Shown in pieces: positions 1-6,358 of a DNA stretch of 16,056 nucleotides. The DNA lies in contig JAISAA010000172.1 in assembly GCA_031266955.1 (NCBI GenBank), positions 1 to 16,056 of the forward strand. Direction: 5' to 3'. The stretch comes from Oscillospiraceae bacterium (lineage in GTDB: Bacteria > Bacillota > Clostridia > Oscillospirales > Oscillospiraceae). The position numbers and the translations under genes were made by a program. The notes under the pieces are model-generated. The model saw only the letters and a program-made list of their open reading frames with translations. It did not search any database and was not told where the DNA came from. The number at the start of each line of letters is the position of its first letter. Position 1 is the stretch's first letter.

Positions 1-1149
1 ATATTCACGGTGGGCTCGATATTAGACCCCGCGCAGGCCGAGGAAATAATCGCCTCCGGGCGCGCCGACGGCGTGTCGATGTCCCGCGCGCTTATCGCCG
101 ACCCCGCGCTTCCGAGAAAAGCCGCCGAGGGGCGCTCTGACGATATCCGCCCGTGCCTGCGCTGCCTGAACTGTACGGACAGCGACAACGCGACACGGCA
201 TTTTATATGCAGCGTAAATCCGCTTATTTCCCGCGAAGCGAGGCTTGGGTTTGCGGAAAGTGCGGCGTGCGGGAAATCAGCGGATTTGATTGAAATTACG
301 CGCTACGCGCGGGGTGCTGTGCGGGAGGGGAATGACAGTTCATATGGGGCGCGATTTGCGGGTCGGCGCAGGGTATTAGTCGTAGGCGGCGGGCCCGCGG
401 GGCTTCAAGCGGCTATAACGGCAAGTGAGCGCGGGTATGACGTCACGCTTGTCGAAAAATCCTCCGGGCTCGGCGGGCTGCTGCGCTTTTCCGACGCCGA
501 TGCGCATAAGACCGACCTGCGCCGCTTCAAGAATTACCTGATACGCCAAGTTGAAAAAATGAATGTAAAAACGCTTCTGAACACCGCCCCGACGGACGAG
601 CTGATCGAAGAAATCAGCCCGGACGCGATCATCGTCGCGACCGGCAGCGTACCCATAGTCCCGGCGTTCATACGCGGCTGTGAGCGCGCGCGCCACGCGG
701 CGGAAGCGTATTTTGATACAGCGCCTGTGAACCCTGCCGCCGCCGTCATAATAGGCGGCGGGCTTGTCGGCGCCGAAGCGGCGCTGCACCTTGCCGGGCT
801 CGGCTGCCGGGTGACGGTGATCGAGCTCTCGGACACTTACTGCGGCGAGGCCTCGGCCATTTATAAGCTCGGCGTTTCGCGCGAGATAGAGCGCCTCGGC
901 GTGACGGTGCTCACAAACGCCCGCGCGCTTGAAATAACTGCCTCCGGCGTATTGTACGAACGCCTCGGCGAGACGAAAACAGCCGAGGCCGCCAACGTGT
1001 TTTACGCCGTCGGGATGAAGCCCAACGACGACGCTTATTTTGCGCTCCGCGGCAAGGCGCCGTACGTCGCGCTTGCCGGGGACTGCAAAAAGGTCGGAAA
1101 AGTGGACGGCGCCGTCCACGGCGGCTTTTTCGCGGCGATGGATATTTAG
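1..1149 (+). CDS. OYE-type NAD(P)H:flavin oxidoreductase with 4Fe-4S and FAD/NAD domains, 5' partial
   Basis: The reading frame is open from base 1, so the start and most of the FMN-binding barrel lie outside the window. The visible part begins with the end of an Old Yellow Enzyme TIM barrel (RALIADP motif). It continues into the cysteine cluster C-x2-C-x2-C-x11-C at residues 52-70 counted from base 1, the usual 4Fe-4S ligand set of the 2,4-dienoyl-CoA reductase / trimethylamine dehydrogenase / 2-enoate reductase family. A first Rossmann motif VVGGGPAG lies about 80 residues later, and a second, IIGGGLVGAE, follows at about residue 250. The family passes electrons from NAD(P)H through FAD and Fe-S to FMN to reduce an activated double bond. 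The substrate cannot be told from this fragment; bile-acid-type and enoate reductases share the layout. It converges on the minus-strand GNAT gene. The family is fairly certain, the specific substrate unknown. Confidence 0.88.
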   Translation: MFTVGSILDPAQAEEIIASGRADGVSMSRALIADPALPRKAAEGRSDDIRPCLRCLNCTDSDNATRHFICSVNPLISREARLGFAESAACGKSADLIEITRYARGAVREGNDSSYGARFAGRRRVLVVGGGPAGLQAAITASERGYDVTLVEKSSGLGGLLRFSDADAHKTDLRRFKNYLIRQVEKMNVKTLLNTAPTDELIEEISPDAIIVATGSVPIVPAFIRGCERARHAAEAYFDTAPVNPAAAVIIGGGLVGAEAALHLAGLGCRVTVIELSDTYCGEASAIYKLGVSREIERLGVTVLTNARALEITASGVLYERLGETKTAEAANVFYAVGMKPNDDAYFALRGKAPYVALAGDCKKVGKVDGAVHGGFFAAMDI

Positions 1150-1181
1150 AGACGCTCTTGATAAAAACCAAAAGCGTCTCT
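1148..1181. terminator. hairpin between convergent genes
   Basis: A perfect 9-bp inverted repeat, AGAGACGCT (1148-1156) and AGCGTCTCT (1173-1181), encloses a 16-nt loop. It overlaps the stop of the oxidoreductase and lies just past the stop of the convergent GNAT gene, the expected place for a bidirectional terminator. Neither strand has a proper U-tract after the stem, so intrinsic termination would be weak. The call rests on position and symmetry alone. Confidence 0.4.
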
Positions 1182-1194
1182 GACAGCGGGATGG

Positions 1195-1746
1195 CTACAA
1201 CCGCCGCACCATCTGGAGGTAATCGTCGTTTTTGTCCGTTTGCAGCGCTTTGAACCCGCTGCCGCGGTAAAATCCGACGACCTTATCAATATCCCGGCAC
1301 TCGATCAGCACATATCTGCCGCCGATGAGCGTGTGTACCTGATATATCATATTCATACAAATGATTAACAGGTCTTTTCCCGATATTTCTTTTGCCTTGG
1401 CCTCGTCCTTGCCGAATTGACCGATAAGCGCGATGGCGACGCTCTCCACCTCTTTAGAAAAGCCGTCGATTTCTTTTATCTTGTTCTTTGAAAGAGTGCC
1501 GCGGAATTCGAGCGATTTCAGAGACAGTGTAAAATAGGCCAAAATCGAAACGTCGCCGCTGAGAAACGTCTCTTCCTCGCATATAATATATGTTCTGCTT
1601 TTATCGCGTTTTTCAAATTCAAGGGCTTTGTTTTTGAGAAAAAACTCAACGTCTTTATCTTTGCAGGAGAACGCTTCTATAGCGTCAGTCACGGCTTCCG
1701 CGAGTTCTGTTTCAACAAGCGCGCCGAGCGATTTCGCAGACAGCAT
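1195..1746 (-). CDS. GNAT acetyltransferase, probable toxin of a TA-like pair
   Basis: This 183-residue protein has the layout of the small GNATs paired with short antitoxin-like proteins. Near residue 25 is an F-S-C-x5-FFL-x2-KA segment, the 'FxCG..LdxFL' type N-terminus. A beta-strand region LAYFTLSLKSL follows, then an acetyl-CoA-binding stretch ALIGQFGKDE with SGKDLL, and the C-terminal strand IGGRYVLIEC followed by a FYRGSGF motif. TacT/AtaT-type relatives acetylate aminoacyl-tRNA; whether this one does is inference. The ATG is fixed by AAAGGAGG ending 6 nt before it. Its first 58 nt overlap the upstream 65-residue ORF in another frame, which points to coupled translation. Alternatively it could be a protein or metabolite acetyltransferase; the pairing favours a toxin-antitoxin function. 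Confidence 0.75.
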   Translation of the reverse strand: MLSAKSLGALVETELAEAVTDAIEAFSCKDKDVEFFLKNKALEFEKRDKSRTYIICEEETFLSGDVSILAYFTLSLKSLEFRGTLSKNKIKEIDGFSKEVESVAIALIGQFGKDEAKAKEISGKDLLIICMNMIYQVHTLIGGRYVLIECRDIDKVVGFYRGSGFKALQTDKNDDYLQMVRRL

Positions 1747-1886
1747 TCTATATCCTCCTTTGTAAGCTCCCGGTATATTTTGCTTGCGTCGGGGCGGGGC
1801 GGGGCGGGCTCTTTTAATAATTCGATGAGTACGTCGGCTGCCGCGTCGTCTATTATGATCCGTTTGTCAAATGTTGATGTTGCCAT
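1689..1886 (-). CDS. small antitoxin-like protein paired with GNAT
   Basis: A 65-residue ORF starts with MATSTFDKRIIID, typical of the small proteins encoded just upstream of GNAT-type toxins in Bacillota. The N-terminal half could form a short strand plus helix (DDAAADVLIELLKEP); the middle is proline-rich and the C-terminus is basic. The start is supported by GGAGG eight bases before the ATG and by a strong promoter further upstream. The 3' 58 nt overlap the start and ribosome binding site of the GNAT gene. By analogy with TacA-like antitoxins it would neutralise the GNAT and repress the promoter, but no ribbon-helix-helix domain can be shown by eye. The C-terminal tail might have been altered by a frameshift, since it runs unusually far into the next gene. 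Confidence 0.6.
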   Translation of the reverse strand: MATSTFDKRIIIDDAAADVLIELLKEPAPPRPDASKIYRELTKEDIECCLRNRSARLLKQNSRKP

Positions 1887-1917
1887 TGTGGTCGCCTCCT
1901 TTTTTCATAACAACGAT

Positions 1918-1946
1918 AATATAGCATATGCGAGCTACTTTGTCAA
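1918..1946 (-). promoter_or_regulatory. sigma-A-type promoter of the antitoxin-GNAT pair
   Basis: Read on the minus strand, TTGACA (1946-1941) and TATATT (1923-1918) are separated by 17 bases. The -35 is a perfect consensus and the -10 has one mismatch. It lies 32-60 bases upstream of the antitoxin start, giving a short leader that contains the GGAGG site. Confidence 0.75.
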
Positions 1947-1980
1947 CGTCGCCATCGCGGCACATCATTGATATCTCAGA

Positions 1981-2016
1981 AAGCGCCGGACATTTTTCAA
2001 GAAATGTCCGGCGCTT
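1981..2016 (-). terminator. 15-bp stem-loop downstream of the SLH gene
   Basis: A perfect 15-bp inverted repeat, AAGCGCCGGACATTT (1981-1995) and its complement (2002-2016), has a 6-nt loop. It lies 50 bases past the stop of the SLH protein gene. On the minus strand the stem is followed by UUUCU, a weak U-tract, so it is most likely the SLH terminator. A second GC hairpin, GGCGGC-GTTC-GCCGCC at 2045-2060, sits between it and the stop and has no U-tract. No plus-strand gene nearby would need either hairpin. Confidence 0.6.
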
Positions 2017-2066
2017 GTATCAACACGTTTTTTAATTGCTTGCCGGCGGCGTTCGCCGCCGTGTCA

Positions 2067-5000
2067 TCAGTTGGCGCTTGCCGCCTCGACGTACCTGTGC
2101 AGCAGGCCCGCTATCTCGGCGCGCGTAGCTTCGCCGCGCGGGTTTACACGGCCTCCGCCGACGCCGCCGATGAGACCCGCGGCGTTGAAGTCGGTCACGG
2201 CCTGCTTCGCGTAGTCCGCTATCTCCGCTGAGTCGGTGAATGTCTCGGGCTGACGCACGGCGGCGAGCTTTTTGCCCGTGAATTCCGCGTAGCGCGAGAA
2301 CAGGACCGCCATATCCTGACGCGTGAGCTCGTCGTCAGGCGCGAAGCGGCCGCCGCCTACGCCGTCCACGATCCCGTTCGCGGACGCCCATGCGACGGCG
2401 GCTGTATACCACTGCCCCGCCGGAACGTCGGAGAACCCGGAGCCCGCGCCGGCCGCGGGCGAGCCGGACAGACGGTACAGCGCCGTGACGAGCATCGCGC
2501 GGGAGACCTTTGTAGCAGGGCTGAACGTGTTTGCGCCCGTGCCGGTCATAAGGCCGTTTGAGTACGCGTATTCGACGTCGGCGAAGAACCAATCGCTCGC
2601 GAGTATATCGGTGAACGGGACAGTAAGCGCCTCGTCGGAGCCGACGGCGTAGAGCGACAGGTGATTTGTCGTGAACGTCACCATTTTTGCGCCGGCGCCG
2701 TATGACGACGGGAGCTTTTCGCCGTTGCCGTCCGCGTCGATATACGTCACAGTGACGCCCTGCGCCGTCTGGCCGGCTTTCAGCGTATACGGCAGCGCTA
2801 TCGTGACCGACGCGCCGTCAAAGCTTGTGATATTCTTTCCTCCGCCAGTCACGGAAATGCTGAACACGTCGGCGCCCCTTGCCGCCGACTGCTGCTTCGC
2901 GCTCAGCGAGGCCGCCGTCACGCCGCTGATTCCGACCGTGACGCTGCCGCCGCCGAGCTGCGCCGCGACTGACGCCGTGGCCTCGGCGTCCAGCGTTATC
3001 GTGCCCTTCGGCAGCTTCAGCTCTATCGGCAGCCCGGCCTCCGCGAACATTGTCAGCGCGGTTTTCGGCAGCACCGCCGAGGTCGTGTTCAGCGCGGAGG
3101 TGAGGTCTATCGTCGCGGCTTCGGAGTTTTTACTAATGATCTCCGTGACCTTGCCGTACGGCAGCGAGAGCGTCGCCGTGCCGCCGGACTGCGTGTAGCT
3201 CACCGATACGGAGCCGCCGGCGGCCGGCGCGGTCTTGGACGGGTTGGACGTCGAGCCGCCGCCTCCGCCGCTGCCGCCGCCATTGCCTCCGTTACCGTTG
3301 TTGGAATTGCCGTCGCCGCCCTGCTCGGGGGGCGCTGCGGGATCGGCGAAAAACGTCTCCGTCAGCGTGGCGCTGCCGGCGTAGACTACGGTTCCCGACG
3401 CGTCGCTTATGACTACGTAGTAGTCGCCGTAGGTTATGCCGGCAGTCTTAAACACGGACGCGGGGACGATATTCTGAAAATACCGTGAGCCGTCAGAGGT
3501 GACGGCGGGGATCGTGACCGTTCGGGACGCCGTGCCGAGCGTCGGCGGGGTCACGGGGTAAAATGCGGCCGTGAGCGCGGGAACGGAAGCGCGCGCCAAC
3601 TTCGTGTAGCCGGATACCGCGAAGCCGTCAATGTAAGTGGTATACGGGTCTGTGATGTCCTTGTACGTTCTCGTCGCGACGGCGGTTTGGACATCGTATG
3701 CTATAGAGCGCGCGGGAGCTACGATGAGTATGGATGGAGATGCTGAAAAGGAGGATGCGGCGTTACCTTGATAGTACGTCACCCTATAGACTCCCACCGG
3801 GGGCGCCGCTGTTGTCGAAAGAGACGCATAATCCGCGCCGGAGCTGCCGGACAGCCCGGAATACTTGGTTTCCGTATTCGTCAATAAATCCGTCAAGCCC
3901 ACACTCCACTCGCTCGCGTTGATCGTCGAGCCGGGCGCGTTCACGCTGAAAGAATAGACGTCTCCGGAATATATCACAGACGAGCCATAGATATTGTTGC
4001 CGCCCGTGCCGGGAAAGAAGTCTGAGCCGTCCGAGCCTCCGCTGGGCGTCACGGCGGCGGTGAGCTTGACAAGAGGAAACTTGCCGAACATCAAATAATA
4101 CGTACTGCCCGCCGTCAAGGACTGTCTGGCGTTGAATATATAGGCGTCTTGATCCGGGGAACTCCACGCGCCGTATTTTGTTACATTCACTGAGCTCACG
4201 GGATTGAAGGATGTGTCCGCGAGCGTGAATGTAAGACCCGCGCGGTAAGCCGCCTGATTTCCTACATAAGAATAATACACCCAGAAAGTATATCCATTAA
4301 TACTTGATGGAACCTCGGCGATATTGTTGCTATATAAATCTCCTACGTAAGTGGAAGAATAGTTCACTTCCGTACCCGTCGAAAACGTCATAGCGGGCGT
4401 TACGGACAAAAAAGCAGAGGCGATTGGATAGTTGGATTCAGGAGAATCCGCACTAAATGAACTGTATATAGCGACGGAGACGTTATTTGATGTCCCGAAT
4501 AAATTCGGATACATAGCAGTCGTGAGACTGATCTCGTATTTTCCGCCGTCTGACAGCGTGAGCGCCGTAGGCTCCATAACTACGCGCGTGTTGACGGATG
4601 TGGACGAATAATCATAATTATATATCCCGACATACAGCGTACCCGGAGCCGTGCTCGCGTTTACCGGCACGATATACAGCTTAGCCTCGTCGATATCCGA
4701 TGTGTCGAGGAAGTACTGGGTCTCACTGTGACGGGTGAGCGTCTTGCTGAAAGAGGCGGCGCCTGTTACGGTCACGGTAAATTGGTCGTTACCCGTCAAG
4801 CTCGCGGTGGCGGAGCTCTTTAATTTAAGATAATACTGCTGTTGGCCCGCGACGACAACGCCATCCAGAACATTTTCGTCGGAATTGCCAATCTTCACTG
4901 CCGCAATATCCGATTGCTTGATATTAACGCCGTCAAGATAAAGCCATACGCTTCCGTCCGCGTGAACGTAGTAGCTGTCCTTGGTGTAGGATGTACCAAT

Positions 5001-5702
5001 CGACGCACCGTATTCAAGCCAGATGTACAACCAAGAGTATCCTGAGACATCTGCGGCGGGACTCGGCGTCGCGCCGTTGCCGGGCGTGACGCCGCCGAGC
5101 GATAGTACGCGCGGTGTAGCGTTTTTCGCGATTATTTCGAGTGTTCCAATCGTTGTGGGCTGATCTCCATACGTCACCGTATACGTTCCGGCGGAAGCAA
5201 CGCCAAGGAAAAGCGCCCCGCTGTAGCCGCTGATACTTGGGGTATAATTATCAGTGCTTATATTACTATAGTCGTAGATTGCGGTTGCGTAGAGCTTTTT
5301 TGTGAGCGCGGAGCCCGACGACGGGGTCAGCTTTACGTCACTCCATGCAAAGTTTGCCGAACCATTCCCAATTGGCAGCGGATACGCTGAGCCCGTGTCG
5401 ATACGCACGGCCAGATCGCCCTCTACGGCGTAGAAATGGGGCGGGGCGCTCGGCGTCTCCTCCGTCAGGAGCGCCGCGGGCGCTTCCAGCGTCTCAAACG
5501 GTATCAGACCGTCCGCGCCGTCATATGCGCTTTCTTCTTCCGCGGCGGGCGCTTCCCCGATCACCGTCTCCTGCGCCGGTTCAAGCTCCGCCGCTACTGG
5601 ATCGCCGTCGTCCGCCAGAGCCGAGAGCGGCAGCAGCGTCGCCGCCATTATGACGACAAGTAGCAGCGCGAGCAGCCTTGAATGTGTCTTTGCGTTTGCC
5701 AT
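2067..5702 (-). CDS. large secreted surface protein with three SLH domains
   Basis: The 1211-residue product has a Sec signal peptide (basic K5 and R9, hydrophobic core from L10, likely cleavage after ALA at residue 30). An acidic Ala/Glu/Pro-rich stretch extends to about residue 90. Then come some 700 residues of Ser/Thr/Tyr/Gly-rich, beta-sandwich-like sequence with no enzyme motif I recognise. A Gly/Asn/Ser linker occupies about 790-820, followed by a beta-rich domain to about 1025. Three S-layer homology domains fill 1028-1211 (FTDI...NGLMTGTG, FSDV...NGIVDGVG, FTDS...AGLIGGVG), each with the F-x-D start and G-rich turn of the family. SLH domains bind secondary cell-wall polymers, so the protein is anchored outside the cell and may be structural or adhesive. 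The start is fixed by GGGAGG 8 nt upstream. The stretch around 4200-5340 is visibly AT-richer than both ends. Confidence 0.9.
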   Translation of the reverse strand: MANAKTHSRLLALLLVVIMAATLLPLSALADDGDPVAAELEPAQETVIGEAPAAEEESAYDGADGLIPFETLEAPAALLTEETPSAPPHFYAVEGDLAVRIDTGSAYPLPIGNGSANFAWSDVKLTPSSGSALTKKLYATAIYDYSNISTDNYTPSISGYSGALFLGVASAGTYTVTYGDQPTTIGTLEIIAKNATPRVLSLGGVTPGNGATPSPAADVSGYSWLYIWLEYGASIGTSYTKDSYYVHADGSVWLYLDGVNIKQSDIAAVKIGNSDENVLDGVVVAGQQQYYLKLKSSATASLTGNDQFTVTVTGAASFSKTLTRHSETQYFLDTSDIDEAKLYIVPVNASTAPGTLYVGIYNYDYSSTSVNTRVVMEPTALTLSDGGKYEISLTTAMYPNLFGTSNNVSVAIYSSFSADSPESNYPIASAFLSVTPAMTFSTGTEVNYSSTYVGDLYSNNIAEVPSSINGYTFWVYYSYVGNQAAYRAGLTFTLADTSFNPVSSVNVTKYGAWSSPDQDAYIFNARQSLTAGSTYYLMFGKFPLVKLTAAVTPSGGSDGSDFFPGTGGNNIYGSSVIYSGDVYSFSVNAPGSTINASEWSVGLTDLLTNTETKYSGLSGSSGADYASLSTTAAPPVGVYRVTYYQGNAASSFSASPSILIVAPARSIAYDVQTAVATRTYKDITDPYTTYIDGFAVSGYTKLARASVPALTAAFYPVTPPTLGTASRTVTIPAVTSDGSRYFQNIVPASVFKTAGITYGDYYVVISDASGTVVYAGSATLTETFFADPAAPPEQGGDGNSNNGNGGNGGGSGGGGGSTSNPSKTAPAAGGSVSVSYTQSGGTATLSLPYGKVTEIISKNSEAATIDLTSALNTTSAVLPKTALTMFAEAGLPIELKLPKGTITLDAEATASVAAQLGGGSVTVGISGVTAASLSAKQQSAARGADVFSISVTGGGKNITSFDGASVTIALPYTLKAGQTAQGVTVTYIDADGNGEKLPSSYGAGAKMVTFTTNHLSLYAVGSDEALTVPFTDILASDWFFADVEYAYSNGLMTGTGANTFSPATKVSRAMLVTALYRLSGSPAAGAGSGFSDVPAGQWYTAAVAWASANGIVDGVGGGRFAPDDELTRQDMAVLFSRYAEFTGKKLAAVRQPETFTDSAEIADYAKQAVTDFNAAGLIGGVGGGRVNPRGEATRAEIAGLLHRYVEAASAN

Positions 5703-5716
5703 GATTTTTTCCTCCC

Positions 5717-5763
5717 AAATAAAATAAAGTTTCCCGGGACCCGGAAAGAGGTCTTAGGGAAAC
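5717..5763 (-). terminator. terminator-like hairpin before the SLH ribosome binding site
   Basis: On the minus strand GTTTCCC (5763-5757) can pair with GGGAAAC (5735-5729) across 21 nt, and the stem is followed directly by UUUAUUUUAUUU (5728-5717). GGGAGG (5716-5711) and the SLH start codon come next. A shorter alternative stem TTTCC/GGAAA lies inside. The position just before the ribosome binding site suggests premature termination as a control point. The first three bases of the 5' arm also belong to the closing helix of the upstream structured RNA, so the two structures compete at their border. Confidence 0.45.
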
Positions 5764-6062
5764 CAGTAAAGGGCGCGCAGGAAAACCGGGCGAAATTCGC
5801 CCCGCCGTTACCTACGCGCCCGAATATGAACCCATTGCCGCGATAACGCGGCGCCGGTGTGCTGTTCAGCGATATTCGGAAATTCTTCGCTTGCCGTCCG
5901 TAAGCCGGAATTGTAAACACAAGGGGAAGCGTGTATACTGAATCCAAGCTGTGACGGCGGAATTTCCGTGCTCGTAGGCTATTGGTTGAAATGGTGTCCC
6001 TACTTGCGTCGTGCGGTGTTTGCGGCACTGCACGACCGCCGCGGCCCATTTTACTGGTTCCA
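5757..6062 (-). ncRNA. large structured 5' leader RNA, class unknown
   Basis: Complementary segments in order along the minus-strand transcript are as follows. A closing helix pairs 6059-6050 with 5770-5761 (10 bp, AACCAGUAAA / UUUACUGGUU). A hairpin pairs 6036-6030 with 6014-6008 (7 bp) plus an inner GUG/CAC. A short helix pairs 6003-5999 with 5978-5974. A long arm pairs 5968-5960 with 5885-5877 (9 bp), then 5958-5953 with 5898-5893 (6 bp), capped by 5938-5931 with 5920-5913 (7 of 8). Another arm pairs 5879-5872 with 5827-5820 and carries a GCCGCG-UUAU-CGCGGC hairpin. The last arm pairs 5821-5815 with 5777-5771 and carries GGGCGA/UCGCCC. Neighbouring arms overlap by 2-3 nt, so they cannot all form fully at once. 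The promoter-like site just upstream and the terminator just downstream fit a cis-acting leader. It matches no riboswitch or housekeeping RNA consensus I can recall. A MITE with imperfect terminal repeats is the main alternative. Confidence 0.5.
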
Positions 6063-6069
6063 CGGACAG

Positions 6070-6098
6070 ATATTACCACATCCTGATGAGGCTTTCAA
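6070..6098 (-). promoter_or_regulatory. promoter for the structured leader and SLH gene
   Basis: On the minus strand TTGAAA (6098-6093, one mismatch to TTGACA) is followed after 17 bases by TAATAT (6075-6070), preceded by TGG as an extended -10. Transcription would begin near 6063, exactly at the outer edge of the closing helix of the structured RNA, leaving about 360 nt before the SLH start codon. Confidence 0.5.
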
Positions 6099-6199
6099 CT
6101 GCTTTTTTGAAAAAAATCCGTCGAATTTTTACGGCGCTTTCACGCCGGGAGCTTTGCCGGGCGAATATATATCCGCCAAATACGGCCACGGGGCAAATA

Positions 6200-6262
6200 A
6201 GTGAATAAATATGCGTGCATATCGAAAAATAAATTCATCTTTATGCAATTTGCCTATTGCAT
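6200..6262 (+). promoter_or_regulatory. probable ArgR/AhrC operator region
   Basis: Two ARG-box-like sites can be placed with centres 22 bp apart: TGAAT-aaat-ATGCG (6202-6215), with a good left half, and gaaaa-ataa-ATTCA (6224-6237), with a perfect right half. The family consensus is TGAATwwwwATTCA, and paired boxes about 21 bp apart are usual for hexameric ArgR. Further inverted repeats overlap or follow: TATGC-gt-GCATA (6210-6221) and ATGCAAT-6 nt-ATTGCAT (6243-6262, 7-bp arms). The second covers the argG -35 element. Arginine-dependent repression of argG is therefore likely, although no ArgR gene is in the window. Confidence 0.5.
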
Positions 6263-6285
6263 TCCGGATATGACTGTGTTATAAT
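6257..6285 (+). promoter_or_regulatory. argG promoter
   Basis: A perfect TATAAT (6280-6285) is preceded by TGT, an extended -10, and stands 17 bases after TTGCAT (6257-6262), a -35 that matches only in TTG. Transcription would start near 6292, about 65 bases before argG. A short GC hairpin CGCGC-gca-GCGCG (6320-6332) followed by TAATTTTTATTT lies in that leader. It could be a weak attenuator, but five base pairs is short for that. Confidence 0.7.
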
Positions 6286-6358
6286 TATCCGCATAGCGTT
6301 CATAAAAAGCCAAATCGCCCGCGCGCAGCGCGTAATTTTTATTTAGGAGGAATTGAAT

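Noticed and set aside
376..1119. Long open frame on the minus strand
   Set aside because: It is the shadow of the oxidoreductase gene, caused by GC-rich codons, and has no ribosome binding site or family motif.
2671..3198. Plus-strand open frame of 175 codons
   Set aside because: It is antisense to the SLH protein gene, with biased composition and no initiation signals.
5703..5830. c-di-GMP riboswitch, because the minus strand carries GUAGGUAACGGCGGGG
   Set aside because: The partner segments of the GEMM core (GCAAACC and the receptor helix) are absent and the helices do not fit.
5757..6062. RNase P, tmRNA, SRP or T-box RNA
   Set aside because: No GAGGAAAGUCC core, no tag-coding segment, no SRP helix-8 consensus and no T-box AGGGUGG sequence could be found.
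5757..6062. MITE with terminal inverted repeats
   Set aside because: Not excluded, but no target-site duplication is visible, and the internal helices and the flanking promoter and terminator fit a leader RNA better.
5648..6079. Open frame of 143 codons on the minus strand
   Set aside because: It has no recognisable protein features, overlaps the SLH signal peptide in another frame, and lies in the structured leader.
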